From the NCBI RefSeq assembly GCF_030385785.1, contig NZ_JAUEDK010000022.1:1-64000 (forward strand): a stretch of 64,000 nt of DNA, written 5' to 3'. The notes beneath the pieces are model-generated. The model ran no database searches and was not told the DNA's origin. It saw only the letters and a list, made by a program, of their open reading frames with translations. This stretch comes from Crenobacter oryzisoli. GTDB taxonomy: Bacteria > Pseudomonadota > Gammaproteobacteria > Burkholderiales > Chromobacteriaceae. How positions within the stretch are numbered: the first letter of the stretch is position 1; each line of letters opens with the position of its first letter. The position numbers and the translations under genes are program-made. Below, in pieces: positions 18,894-27,490 of this stretch.

Positions 18894-19484
18894 ATGAACG
18901 AAGTCTGCGACTCGTTGTCCATCGCCCGGGCCAGCCTGAGCTTGCAGAGCGCCCGTCCGCTGTGCGCGCTGGCACTCTTGACCGACGTCGAACATGCCAT
19001 GCCCGGTACGCCACAGCTGCCGCCGGCCGAGGCGCTGGAATTGACGCCGTTGCGACTGTCCGAGGCGCTGCTGCCGGACATCCGGCTCTTGGCGATGCTC
19101 AGTGCCACGCTGCGCGCTAATCTGGAAGCAGCGCCGACACCGGTGCGGCTAACCGACGCGTCGGACTGGTTGGCGGCGCGGATCGCGGTATTGGGGCTTA
19201 CCCATGTGCTGGTGACGCCTGCGCAGTTGCCCGAGCTCGATGAGGCCAACCGCCGCCTTCAAGCGCTGGCGCAGCGTTTCGACCTGAGCGTCAGCCCGGC
19301 ATCGCCGGTGCTGCTGCCGGCGGTGCTACCGGCCGAGGTCGGGGTGCTGCGCGGCTGGTGTGCGGCCGAGCCGGCCGCCAGCGGGCGGGGGGCAGGGCTC
19401 GTCGATGCGAGCCGCCGGGTGCACCGCGCGGCGCGGCGCCGCCTGGCGGGATTGTTCACGGCGCTTGGCCTTGCGGCGGACTGA
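18894..19484 (+). CDS. Hypothetical protein
   Basis: A 196-residue, Leu/Ala-rich, apparently cytosolic protein with no signal peptide or membrane helix. The ATG follows CCAGGAG at good spacing and codon use matches the neighbours, so it is very probably real. I do not recognise a family; the fold looks mainly helical (LRLSEALLPDIRLLAMLSATLRANL; ELDEANRRLQALAQRFDL). The C-terminus is basic (ASRRVHRAARRRLAGL). It is followed 20 bases later by a small membrane protein and may form a two-gene unit with it. Confidence 0.7.
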   Translation: MNEVCDSLSIARASLSLQSARPLCALALLTDVEHAMPGTPQLPPAEALELTPLRLSEALLPDIRLLAMLSATLRANLEAAPTPVRLTDASDWLAARIAVLGLTHVLVTPAQLPELDEANRRLQALAQRFDLSVSPASPVLLPAVLPAEVGVLRGWCAAEPAASGRGAGLVDASRRVHRAARRRLAGLFTALGLAAD

Positions 19485-19504
19485 CTATTTTTCAAGGAGA
19501 CTGC

Positions 19505-19864
19505 ATGTATCAAGACCCGGAACAGCCGGTGATCACCCGGCTCGACGACCAGAAGCTGAACAACCTGACGATGGCAGTGTACGTGCTGCAGGCGATCAGC
19601 CTGTTCGTCGGCGTGACGGCGATCGTCGCGGTGATCGTCAACTATGTGAAGCTGCCCGACGTGATCGGCACGCGCTACGAGAGTCACTTCCGCTGGCAGA
19701 TCAAGACCTTCTGGTGGGCGCTGGCCGGCTACCTGATCGGCGGCCTGTTGACGGTGGTGCTGGTGGGCTTCCTGGTGCTGGCGATCACCTGGATCTGGTT
19801 CATCTATCGGGTGGTGAAGGGCTACCTGGTGTTCAACGACGGTTTGGCGATCGAGGACCACTAA
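19505..19864 (+). CDS. Small membrane protein of the DUF4870 type
   Basis: This 119-residue protein starts at the ATG at 19505, preceded by AAGGAG. It has three hydrophobic helices: AVYVLQAISLFVGVTAIVAVIV, WWALAGYLIGGLLTVVLVGF and VLAITWIWFIYRVVKGYLV. The loop GTRYESHFRWQIKTFW between the first two is typical of this family of uncharacterised inner membrane proteins. It is cotranscribed with the hypothetical gene before it. Function unknown. Confidence 0.8.
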   Translation: MYQDPEQPVITRLDDQKLNNLTMAVYVLQAISLFVGVTAIVAVIVNYVKLPDVIGTRYESHFRWQIKTFWWALAGYLIGGLLTVVLVGFLVLAITWIWFIYRVVKGYLVFNDGLAIEDH

Positions 19865-20104
19865 GCGCCGTGGCCGCTCCACGTATTACGCTATAAAAAA
19901 GCGGGTACCCTAGGGGGCTTGCAAGATGGCTTAGCGCGAATCGCGGCAAGCGATGAGCGAGTCCTCCTGCAAGCCCAGCCTTGCTTACCATCCGGCTGGC
20001 GGGCTGATCCGGCCGGTGGTTCTTGATTGGCAGCGACACCGACTGCACTCGCCAAGCGACGCGCGCTTTGGCACAATGCGCCCCTTCCCGACGAGTCCAC
20101 TGCG

Positions 20105-20317
20105 ATGCAAGCCGCTGATTTGGAAACCCTAGTCACCCTGCGCATGCCGTTCGGCAAGCACAAGGGGGTGCTATTGGCCGACCTGCCGGAAAACTATCTG
20201 GACTGGTTCGCCCGGCAGGGCTTCCCGCCCGGCGAGATCGGCCGCTTGCTGGCGCTGATGCACGAAATCCAGCTCAACGGGCTCAGGCCCTTGCTCGACC
20301 CTTTACGAAAGCGATAA
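20105..20317 (+). CDS. Small DUF3820-type protein
   Basis: The 70-residue protein is MQAADLETLVTLRMPFGKHK, then VLLADLPENYLDWFARQGFP and a basic LLDPLRKR end. The MPFGKxKG...LPxxYLxWF pattern is characteristic of DUF3820, a family without an assigned reaction although some members are labelled quorum-regulated. The ATG at 20105 is the only start giving family length. The next gene begins 4 bases after its stop, so the two are co-transcribed. The 240 bases before it hold no other feature I can name. Confidence 0.82.
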   Translation: MQAADLETLVTLRMPFGKHKGVLLADLPENYLDWFARQGFPPGEIGRLLALMHEIQLNGLRPLLDPLRKR

Positions 20318-20321
20318 ATCC

Positions 20322-21278
20322 ATGGCGATCCAATGGTTCCCAGGCCACATGAACAAGGCCAAGAAGGCGGTGGCCGAACGCGTCAAGGACATCGACGTGG
20401 TGATCGAGATGCTCGATGCGCGCCTGCCGGCGTCCAGCGCCAACCCGATGATCGCGCAGCTGACCCGCGGCAAGCCGGCGCTGAAGATCCTCAACAAGCA
20501 GGACCTGGCCGACCCGCAGCGCACCCGGCAGTGGATCGACTACTACAAGGGCAAGAGCCACACCCAGGCGATCGGCCTCGATGCCGGCGAGCGCTCACCG
20601 GCGAAGAAACTGATCGACGCCTGTCTCGACCTGGTGCCCAACCGCGGCAGCGTCGATCGGCCGCTGCGCGTGCTGATCTGCGGCATTCCCAACGTCGGCA
20701 AGTCGACGCTGATCAACTCCATGACCGGTCGCCGTGTCGCCAAGGCCGGCAACGAGCCAGGCGTGACCAAGGGCGAGCAGCGCATCATCCTGGCCGACGG
20801 CTTCTGGCTGTTCGACACCCCGGGCATGCTGTGGCCGAAGATCATCGTCGAGCAGGGCGGCTACAACCTGGCCGCCAGCGGCGCAGTCGGCCGCAACGCG
20901 ATGGACGAGGAAGAGGTGGCGCTGGAGCTGCTGGCCTACTTGGGCCAGCACTACGCCAAGGAGCTGGCCACCCGCTACGGCCTGAAGGAAGACGTCGAGA
21001 CGCTGCGCGACGAGGAACTGCTCGAGGCGATCGGCCGGCGCCGCGGCGCGATGCTGGGCGGTGGCCGGGTCAACATGCAAAAGGCCGCCGAGATCGTGCT
21101 GACCGACTTCCGCGCCGGCGCCATCGGCCGCATCACGCTGGAGACGCCCGACGAATGGCGCGTCTGGGAAGAGGAGTCGAAGGCCCGCGAGGCGCAGCGC
21201 ATCAAGGAGCGCGAGGACCTGAAGAACGAGCGCGAGCATAAGCGTCGTCTTGCCGAAGCCGGCCGCAACAGCCACTGA
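20322..21278 (+). CDS. ylqF: Ribosome biogenesis GTPase, YlqF/RbgA family
   Basis: The 318-residue circularly permuted GTPase has its motifs out of the usual order: G4 NKQD at residues 58-61, G1 GIPNVGKS at 121-128 and G3 DTPG at 165-168. The start MAIQWFPGHMNKAKK is diagnostic of YlqF/RbgA. These proteins help late assembly of the large ribosomal subunit. The C-terminus is highly charged (AREAQRIKEREDLKNEREHK). It lies in a two-gene unit with the DUF3820 gene and ends at a strong terminator. Confidence 0.95.
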   Translation: MAIQWFPGHMNKAKKAVAERVKDIDVVIEMLDARLPASSANPMIAQLTRGKPALKILNKQDLADPQRTRQWIDYYKGKSHTQAIGLDAGERSPAKKLIDACLDLVPNRGSVDRPLRVLICGIPNVGKSTLINSMTGRRVAKAGNEPGVTKGEQRIILADGFWLFDTPGMLWPKIIVEQGGYNLAASGAVGRNAMDEEEVALELLAYLGQHYAKELATRYGLKEDVETLRDEELLEAIGRRRGAMLGGGRVNMQKAAEIVLTDFRAGAIGRITLETPDEWRVWEEESKAREAQRIKEREDLKNEREHKRRLAEAGRNSH

Positions 21279-21308
21279 GGCCCTGCCTTCGGCCAAGCTT
21301 GGCCCAGC

Positions 21309-21343
21309 AAAACGGCAGCCCTGCTCACTGGGCTGCCGTTTTT
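21309..21343 (+). terminator. Intrinsic terminator of ylqF
   Basis: AAAACGGCAGCCC and GGGCTGCCGTTTT arms enclose TGCTCACT and run into a T tract. Confidence 0.9.
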
Positions 21344-21430
21344 GCGTAGATGATTGATTGAACAGGATTTTTACTGAAGCAGGCGCGCTTTTCTGGCATA
21401 ATGCGCGCCTTGCCGGAAAACACACCCACC

Positions 21431-23692
21431 ATGAACACGCCGACCACTCCCGCCAAACCGATCAATTCCTACCGCAAGTACTGGGCCCAGCGCTTCGGCA
21501 CTGCCCCGTTCCTGCCGATGAGCCGTGCCGAGATGGACGAGCTTGGCTGGGATTCCTGCGACATCATCCTGGTGACCGGTGACTGCTACATCGACCATCC
21601 GAGCTTCGGCATGGCGCTGGTGGGGCGCCTTCTGGAGGCGCAGGGTTTCCGGGTCGGCATCATCGCCCAGCCGGACTGGCACAGCGCCGAGCCGTTCCGC
21701 GCGCTCGGTAAGCCGAACCTGTTCTTCGGCGTCACCGCCGGCAACATGGACTCGATGATCAACCGCTACACCGCCGACCGCAAACCGCGCTCGGACGATG
21801 CCTACACTCCGCACGCCGAGCCGAACAAGCGCCCGGATCGCGCGGTGACCGTGTACGCGCAGCGTTGCCGCGAGGCCTACCCGGGCACCGGCGTGATGAT
21901 CGGCAGCATCGAGGCCTCCTTGCGCCGCATCGCCCACTACGACTACTGGAGCGACAAGGTGCGCCCATCGGTGCTGGCCAACTCCAAGGCCGACATCCTG
22001 CTGTTCGGCAATGCCGAGCGCGCGCTGGTGGAGATCGCCCACCGTGCCGCCGCCGGCGAGAAGCTGTCGGAGATGCGCGACATCCGTGGCACCGCCTTCC
22101 TGGTGCCGCATGGCTGGCTGCCGAACGAGGAATGGGAGGAGGCCGACTCCACCACCGTCGACGTGCCGGGCCGGGTCGATGCGCACCTGAACCCCTACGA
22201 AGAAATCCCCGAGCAGGCGGCCAAGCAGGCCGAGGCGAACGGTGCCACTGCCACCGTCCAGCCGATCAAGTTCATGAACGTGCACGAGCGGGTGGCGATC
22301 CGCCGCGCCCAGCGCGCCAAGACCGTGGTGCGCATCCCGGCCTTCGAGGCGGTGGCCTACGACCCTGTGCTGTATGCGCACGCCAGCCGCGTGCTGCACC
22401 TCGAATCCAATCCGGGCAATGCTAGAGCTCTCGTCCAGCTGCACGGCGAGCGCGACGTGTGGCTGAACCCGCCGCCGATCCCGCTGACCACCGAAGAGAT
22501 GGACTTCGTGTTCGGCCAACCTTATGCCCGCAATCCGCACCCGAGCTACGGCGATGCGCACATCCCGGCCTGGGAGATGATCAAGTACTCGGTGAACATC
22601 ATGCGCGGCTGCTTCGGCGGCTGTACCTTCTGCTCGATCACCGAGCACGAGGGCCGCATCATCCAGAGCCGCTCGGAAGAGTCGATCCTGAAAGAGATCG
22701 AGGAGATCCGCGACAAGACCGAGGGCTTCACCGGCCATATCTCCGACCTGGGGGGGCCGACCGCCAACATGTATCGTCTGGCGTGCAAGGACCCGAAGAT
22801 TGAGACCAAGTGCCGCAAGCTGTCCTGCGTGTACCCGGACATCTGCGAGAACCTCAACACCGACCACAGCAGCCTGATCCAACTGTACCGCAAGGCGCGT
22901 GCGCTGCCGGGCATCAAGAAGATCAACATCCAGTCGGGCCTGCGCTACGACCTGGCGGTGAAGTCACCCGAGTACATCAAGGAACTGGTGACCCACCACG
23001 TCGGCGGCTACCTGAAGATCGCCCCGGAACACACCGAGGAGGGTCCGCTCTCCAAGATGATGAAGCCGGGCATGGGCGCCTACGACAACTTCAAGAAGCT
23101 GTTCGAGAAGTTCTCGAAAGAAGCGGGCAAGGAGCAGTACCTGATCCCGTACTTCATCGCGGCCCACCCGGGCACCAGCGACGAGGACATGATGAACCTG
23201 GCGCTGTGGCTGAAGAAGAACAACTTCCGCCTCGACCAGGTGCAGACCTTCACTCCGACGCCGATGGCGATGGCGACCACGATGTGGCACACCCGCCGCA
23301 ACCCGTTGAAGAAGCTCAGCCGCAGCTCGGAAAAGGTCGACGTGGTGCGCGACGGCTATCGCCGCAAGTTGCACAAGGCCTTCCTGCGCTACCACCATCC
23401 GGACAACTGGCAGATTCTGTACGACGCGCTGATCGACATGGGCCGCCAGGACCTGATCGGCTACGGCAAGCACCAGCTGATTCCGCCGACGCCGCCCAAG
23501 GGCAACGAGGACAAGGGCCAGCGCTTCAACACCGCGCGTACCGCCCACCATCCGACCCGCCGCTTCCAGGACGCGCCGCCGGCCTCGGCCGCGCGCAAGC
23601 CGGGTGGCAAGCAGGTCGGCAAGGGCAACAAGCCGGGCAGCCGCAACGGCGCCGCCGCGACCACGGCCGGTAAGCCGAAGGGCCGCCGCTGA
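21431..23692 (+). CDS. ygiQ: YgiQ-family radical SAM protein
   Basis: I prefer the ATG at 21431 (753 residues). The earlier in-frame ATG at 21401 overlaps a good -10 (CATAAT, 21396-21401). The protein opens with the YgiQ N-terminal domain ([37 protein letters not shown]). The radical SAM cluster follows in [17 protein letters not shown], which supplies the Cx3Cx2C ligands for the 4Fe-4S cluster that cleaves S-adenosylmethionine. DUF3362 lies toward the C-terminus ([24 protein letters not shown]). The last 60 residues are a Lys/Arg/Gly-rich tail. The reaction of the family is not established. Confidence 0.93.
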   Translation: MNTPTTPAKPINSYRKYWAQRFGTAPFLPMSRAEMDELGWDSCDIILVTGDCYIDHPSFGMALVGRLLEAQGFRVGIIAQPDWHSAEPFRALGKPNLFFGVTAGNMDSMINRYTADRKPRSDDAYTPHAEPNKRPDRAVTVYAQRCREAYPGTGVMIGSIEASLRRIAHYDYWSDKVRPSVLANSKADILLFGNAERALVEIAHRAAAGEKLSEMRDIRGTAFLVPHGWLPNEEWEEADSTTVDVPGRVDAHLNPYEEIPEQAAKQAEANGATATVQPIKFMNVHERVAIRRAQRAKTVVRIPAFEAVAYDPVLYAHASRVLHLESNPGNARALVQLHGERDVWLNPPPIPLTTEEMDFVFGQPYARNPHPSYGDAHIPAWEMIKYSVNIMRGCFGGCTFCSITEHEGRIIQSRSEESILKEIEEIRDKTEGFTGHISDLGGPTANMYRLACKDPKIETKCRKLSCVYPDICENLNTDHSSLIQLYRKARALPGIKKINIQSGLRYDLAVKSPEYIKELVTHHVGGYLKIAPEHTEEGPLSKMMKPGMGAYDNFKKLFEKFSKEAGKEQYLIPYFIAAHPGTSDEDMMNLALWLKKNNFRLDQVQTFTPTPMAMATTMWHTRRNPLKKLSRSSEKVDVVRDGYRRKLHKAFLRYHHPDNWQILYDALIDMGRQDLIGYGKHQLIPPTPPKGNEDKGQRFNTARTAHHPTRRFQDAPPASAARKPGGKQVGKGNKPGSRNGAAATTAGKPKGRR

Positions 23693-23714
23693 GCCCGGTT
23701 TCATCCTCCCGCCA

Positions 23715-23741
23715 CAGGCACCGCAAGGTGCCTGTTTTTTT
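23715..23741 (+). terminator. Intrinsic terminator of ygiQ
   Basis: CAGGCACC and GGTGCCTG arms enclose GCAA and are followed by seven T. Confidence 0.92.
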
Positions 23742-23767
23742 GCGCGTGTGCCGCGCACAATCGGCGC

Positions 23768-23798
23768 TTGACCCTCACGCGACGTGAGGCTTCACCAT
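23768..23798 (+). promoter_or_regulatory. MerR-type promoter with internal operator
   Basis: TTGACC (23768-23773) and a weak -10 CACCAT (23793-23798) are 19 bases apart, the over-long spacer typical of MerR-activated promoters. Within it lies CCTCACG-CGA-CGTGAGG (23773-23789), a perfect 7+7 inverted repeat resembling the SoxR/MerR operator layout. It precedes a merR-type gene, implying autoregulation. Confidence 0.6.
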
Positions 23799-23825
23799 GA
23801 CATCAGCACAGTGAGGGAGGCAACG

Positions 23826-24857
23826 ATGCTGCTCAAAGTTGGCGAACTGGCCAAACGGACCGGACTGACGGTCCGGGCCCTGCACCACTACGACGGCATC
23901 GGCCTGCTCACCCCCTCTGCGCGCTCCGACAGCGGCTACCGGCTGTACAACGCCAACGACGTCACCCGGCTGTACCGCATCCTGGCGCTGCAACGGCTCG
24001 GTTTCGCGCTGGCCGAAATCGGAGACATGCTGGCCGGCAGCGGCCCGGCACTGCCGGGGCTGATCGCGCAACAGCTCGCCGCCCTCGACGCACAGATCGA
24101 GCAGGCGCTCGCGCTGCGCACGCGGTTGCAGCAGTTGCAGCAGCGCCTGGCAGACGACGCCGAGCCGACGCTGGCCGATTGGTTGACCACACTGGAGTTG
24201 ATGACCATGTACGAGAAATACCTGACCAGCCAGCAAGCCGACACTCTGCGCCAGCGCAAGGCTGCGCTTGGCGAACAGTACGACGCCGACTGGCGTGCGC
24301 TCACCGACCGGGTGCGTGCGCTGATCGACGCCAAGGTGCCGCCGCACGCGGCCGAAGCGCAGGCGCTGGCGCAGCAGTGGACGGACCACGCCCAGGCGCT
24401 GGTGCACGGCGACGAGGACCTGCTGATCAAGCTCGACGCGATGCACCGCAACGAGCCGGCGCTGCAGTCGCATAGCGGTATCGACGCCGCGGTGCTGGAA
24501 TACGTCAGCCAGGCGATGACCGAGGCGCGCCTGCCGATCTACGCCAAGTACTTCGACGCGACGGAGATCGAGCGGCTGCGCGGCAACTTCCGCCGCCACA
24601 TGCCGGAATGGCCGGCGCTGGTCGGCGCGGTGCGCCAGGCGATGGACCGTGGCCTGTCGCCGGATCACCCGGACGCGCGGGCGCTGGGCGCGCGCTGGCA
24701 GGCGTTGTCGCACGCGACCTTTTGCACCAACGAGCCGGCGATGCGCGACAAGTTCATGCAGGCGGTGCGCAGCGAGCCGGACCTGTTGCTCAACACCGGC
24801 ATCGACCGGGCGCTGCTCGACTTCGTGATCGCCGCACAGGGCGGCCAGCCGGCGTGA
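23826..24857 (+). CDS. MerR-family regulator with two TipAS-like ligand domains
   Basis: The ATG at 23826 follows GGGAGG and starts the MerR HTH directly: MLLKVGELAKRTGLTVRALH, then DSGYRLYNANDVTRLYRI. The protein is 343 residues. After a coiled coil (residues 80-120) come two similar helical segments, around residues 130-230 and 235-340. Both resemble the TipAS antibiotic-binding domain (DADWRALTDRVRALID...; MPEWPALVGAVRQAMDRGL...), and the second appears to be a duplicate. One TipAS domain is the usual number, so the duplication is unusual. Promoter architecture suggests it activates its own transcription. The ligand is unknown. Confidence 0.85.
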   Translation: MLLKVGELAKRTGLTVRALHHYDGIGLLTPSARSDSGYRLYNANDVTRLYRILALQRLGFALAEIGDMLAGSGPALPGLIAQQLAALDAQIEQALALRTRLQQLQQRLADDAEPTLADWLTTLELMTMYEKYLTSQQADTLRQRKAALGEQYDADWRALTDRVRALIDAKVPPHAAEAQALAQQWTDHAQALVHGDEDLLIKLDAMHRNEPALQSHSGIDAAVLEYVSQAMTEARLPIYAKYFDATEIERLRGNFRRHMPEWPALVGAVRQAMDRGLSPDHPDARALGARWQALSHATFCTNEPAMRDKFMQAVRSEPDLLLNTGIDRALLDFVIAAQGGQPA

Positions 24858-24933
24858 TCTGCCCTTGAGACCGGGAGCCGGCCTGGCCGGCTTTCGGGCT
24901 ACAATGGACGCTCACCAAGGAGAGGACATCGGC

Positions 24934-25554
24934 ATGCTGAAGATCTGGGGGCGCATCAATTCGACCAATGTGAAGAAGGTGGTATGGGCGGCCGAGGAGC
25001 TGGGCCTGCCGTACGAGCGCATCGACGCCGGTCGCCAGTTCGGCGTGGTGAACACGCCCGAGTACCGCGCGCTGAACCCGAACGGCCTGGTGCCGACCAT
25101 CGACGACGACGGCTTCGTGCTGTGGGAATCGAACGCGATCCTGCGCTATCTGGCCAGCAAGGCCGGGGCCGAGTCGCTGTACCCGAGCGCGCTGCACCCG
25201 CGTGCCGAGGTGGAACGCTGGCTCGACTGGCAGACCACCGCACTGCAGACGGCGGTGGGGCCGGCGCTGCACGGCCTGATCCGCACCCCGGAAGCCGAGC
25301 GCAACCTGCAGGCGATCGAGGCGGCCCGGCAGAAGACCGAGACGCTGCTGCCGATCCTGGAAGCGCGCCTGAGCGAGTCACCCTATCTGGTCGGCGAGCA
25401 GTTCACCCTGGCCGACCTGGCGGTCGGCTGCACCGTACATCTGTGGTTCAACCTGCCGCTGCCGCGCGTGCCGCACCCGGCGCTCGAGGCCTGGTATGCG
25501 GGGCTGCGCGCCCGCCCGGCCAGCCGCGAGGCGCTGGCACTGCCGCTGAGCTGA
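24934..25554 (+). CDS. Glutathione S-transferase family protein
   Basis: The 206-residue protein has an N-terminal thioredoxin-like domain (MLKIWGRINSTNVKKVVWAA) with the catalytic Ser/Asn region, the cis-proline NPNGLVPTID and the gamma-glutamyl-binding WESNAILRYLA. The helical C-terminal domain carries EQFTLADLAVGC, the folding motif of GSTs. I start at 24934, 11 bases after AAGGAG; an earlier ATG at 24904 would precede that site. It likely conjugates or reduces small electrophiles with glutathione; substrate unknown. Confidence 0.92.
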   Translation: MLKIWGRINSTNVKKVVWAAEELGLPYERIDAGRQFGVVNTPEYRALNPNGLVPTIDDDGFVLWESNAILRYLASKAGAESLYPSALHPRAEVERWLDWQTTALQTAVGPALHGLIRTPEAERNLQAIEAARQKTETLLPILEARLSESPYLVGEQFTLADLAVGCTVHLWFNLPLPRVPHPALEAWYAGLRARPASREALALPLS

Positions 25555-25570
25555 GCCGCACGCCCCCGCC

Positions 25571-26326
25571 ATGATCGTCTTTCGCAACGACCTCCTCGAG
25601 CTGGCGCTGCTCTCCACGCCGGCGCGGGGCTTTCCGAAGCACAGCCATGACGAGTATGTGATCAGTGCCAGCCTGAACGGGCTGGAGTCGGTATGGCTGG
25701 ACGGCAAGACCTTCGAGGTGGACACCGCGACGCTGACCACCTACAACCCCGGCGAAGTGCAGGCGAGCCGGGCGGTCAGCGACGGCGCCTGGCGCTGCCT
25801 GTCGCTGTATGTGCGGCCAGAGGCGTTCGAGCACTATTTCCAGGCGCCGTTCGAGTTCGGCCGACCCTGCGTGCGTGAGGCGGCGCTGGTGCGCGAGCTC
25901 GCCGCCGTCGCGCGGTCGGGGAGCCTGGTCGAGGAGGGCTGCGTAGCGCTGCTTGACCGGTTGCGGGCCTTGGTGGGCAGCCGGCCGTCGGCACAGGCGC
26001 CGTCGCTGGATGTGGTGCGCATCCGCCGGGTGCAGCAGCGCCTGCTCGACGAGTTGGCCGAAGCGCCGAGCCTGGAGGCGCTGGCGGCGGCCGAGGCCAT
26101 CTCGCCCGCCCATCTGGTGCGCTCCTTCCACCGCCAGGTCGGCCTGCCGCCACACGCCTGGCTGATCCAGCAGCGCCTCAGCCTAGCACGCCGCCTGCTG
26201 CGTACTGGTACCCCGATCTCCGAGGTGGCACTGGCGGCAGGCTTTGCCGACCAGGCCCATTTCAGCAAGGCCTTCGCCCGCTTCTCGGGCATGACTCCCG
26301 GCCAGTTCCGGCTGGCCAATGTCTGA
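25571..26326 (+). CDS. AraC-family transcriptional regulator
   Basis: The 251-residue protein has an N-terminal cupin-like sensing domain (PKHSHDEYVISASLNGLESVWLDG). A C-terminal double HTH follows: LDELAEAPSLEALAAAEAISPAHLVRSFHRQVG and TPISEVALAAGFADQAHFSKAFARFSGMTPGQFR. AraC proteins of this layout commonly sit beside a LysE-type exporter gene and control it, as seen here with the next gene 78 bases downstream. Confidence 0.92.
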   Translation: MIVFRNDLLELALLSTPARGFPKHSHDEYVISASLNGLESVWLDGKTFEVDTATLTTYNPGEVQASRAVSDGAWRCLSLYVRPEAFEHYFQAPFEFGRPCVREAALVRELAAVARSGSLVEEGCVALLDRLRALVGSRPSAQAPSLDVVRIRRVQQRLLDELAEAPSLEALAAAEAISPAHLVRSFHRQVGLPPHAWLIQQRLSLARRLLRTGTPISEVALAAGFADQAHFSKAFARFSGMTPGQFRLANV

Positions 26327-26404
26327 CCAGATCAATTTCTGACAAGACTGCGCCGGCGCGCGACGCTATCGTCAGGCCATCATTGATTGCTGTCGTTACC
26401 TGTC

Positions 26405-27058
26405 ATGTTTGCCGTCGTCCTGAAGGGTTTCCTGCTGTCCCTGTCGCTATGCCTGGATCTGGGCATGGTCAATACAGCGCTGATCAACACCGGCCTGCGT
26501 GCCGGCATCCGGCCGGCTTTCCTGGTCGGGCTCGGTTCCTGTTTCGGCGATCTGTTCTACGCGGTGTTGTCGCTGTGCGGGCTGGCGCTCTTGTTCAGCT
26601 ACACGCCGGTACGCTGGATATTGTGGCTGGGCGGGGGGGCGGTGCTACTGTGGTTGACTTGGCGGATGGGGCTGGCGGCCTGGCGTTCGTCGCGTCAGCC
26701 GGCCGCTTCGGCCGAACAGGCGGCGGTCGCCGCATCGGTCGACTGGTCTGCACGGGCTGAGCTCTTGCGCGGTCTCGGTATGGCGCTGGCGTCACCAACC
26801 TCACTGTTGTGGTTCGCCGCGGTGGGCGGCGCGATCATTGCCCATTCCACCGATGGCAGTACAGGAATGAACGGTCTCTTTCTCGTCGGCTTCTTCGGCG
26901 GCGGGTTGGCCTGGAGCAGCTTCCTAGCGGTGCTGGCCGGACGAGGCCGGCAACTGCTCGGCCATAAGCTGGTGCTGTTCTGCAACGCCGGCTCGGCCTT
27001 GCTGTTCGGCTATTTCGCGGTGTCGGTGATTGCCGACGGCTATCGGACCCTGCTGTGA
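26405..27058 (+). CDS. LysE/RhtB-family amino acid exporter
   Basis: The 217-residue inner membrane protein has about six hydrophobic segments: the first in FAVVLKGFLLSLSLCLDLGMV, then LVGLGSCFGDLFYAVLSLCGLALLF, WILWLGGGAVLLWLTWRMG and three more near the C-terminus. The N-terminal pattern and GLGxxxGDLxY-like motif fit the LysE/RhtB superfamily, which exports amino acids or related metabolites. The adjacent AraC gene is its likely regulator. The ATG at 26405 is chosen because it starts the first helix properly. Confidence 0.88.
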   Translation: MFAVVLKGFLLSLSLCLDLGMVNTALINTGLRAGIRPAFLVGLGSCFGDLFYAVLSLCGLALLFSYTPVRWILWLGGGAVLLWLTWRMGLAAWRSSRQPAASAEQAAVAASVDWSARAELLRGLGMALASPTSLLWFAAVGGAIIAHSTDGSTGMNGLFLVGFFGGGLAWSSFLAVLAGRGRQLLGHKLVLFCNAGSALLFGYFAVSVIADGYRTLL

Positions 27059-27135
27059 ACGTGTGGTCAATGCTAGTGGCCCAGACTTGGGAAATCGCTT
27101 TCTTTTGACGGGGCGATAAGCCTTCTGCCGCGAAC

Positions 27136-27184
27136 CCCACGAAAAAACACGAACGGCTATATATCGTTCGTGTTTTTTCATGGG
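27136..27184. terminator. Long bidirectional terminator
   Basis: GAAAAAACACGAACG (27141-27155) and CGTTCGTGTTTTTTC (27165-27179) are perfect arms around GCTATATAT, and flanking CCCCA/TGGGG can extend the stem. It separates lysE (plus) from the Pmp3 gene (minus). Confidence 0.92.
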
Positions 27185-27239
27185 GTTTGTGGCGAACGGT
27201 CTTGGAAACCACGTACCCAGGGCCGGGAGGCCGCTACGC

Positions 27240-27431
27240 TCAGCGCCGCCCCAGTGCGCGGGCGATCTTCTGGTCGGTCTTGTACTGGCTCAGCGCGTAC
27301 ACCGACCAGATCGCCGCCGGGATCCAGCCGATCAGTGTCAGCTGCAGCACCAGGCACAGCAGCCCGGCAAACGGTCGACCGATAGTGAAGAACTGTAGCC
27401 ACGGAATCAGGATGGCGAGAATCAGGCGCAT
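27240..27431 (-). CDS. YqaE/Pmp3-family membrane peptide
   Basis: The 63-residue protein has two hydrophobic helices (RLILAILIPWLQFFTIGRPF and LLCLVLQLTLIGWIPAAIWSVYAL) and a short basic tail, the Pmp3/YqaE arrangement. Members are small stress-related membrane proteins, in yeast affecting membrane potential. Product length is normal. It lies 60 bases downstream of the patatin gene on the same strand and may be co-transcribed with it. Confidence 0.82.
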   Translation of the reverse strand: MRLILAILIPWLQFFTIGRPFAGLLCLVLQLTLIGWIPAAIWSVYALSQYKTDQKIARALGRR

Positions 27432-27490
27432 AACGGATCGCGGGGGGAAAGGGATCGGAGCCGCAGCTTAGGGGGGACGCGCCGGCCGCG

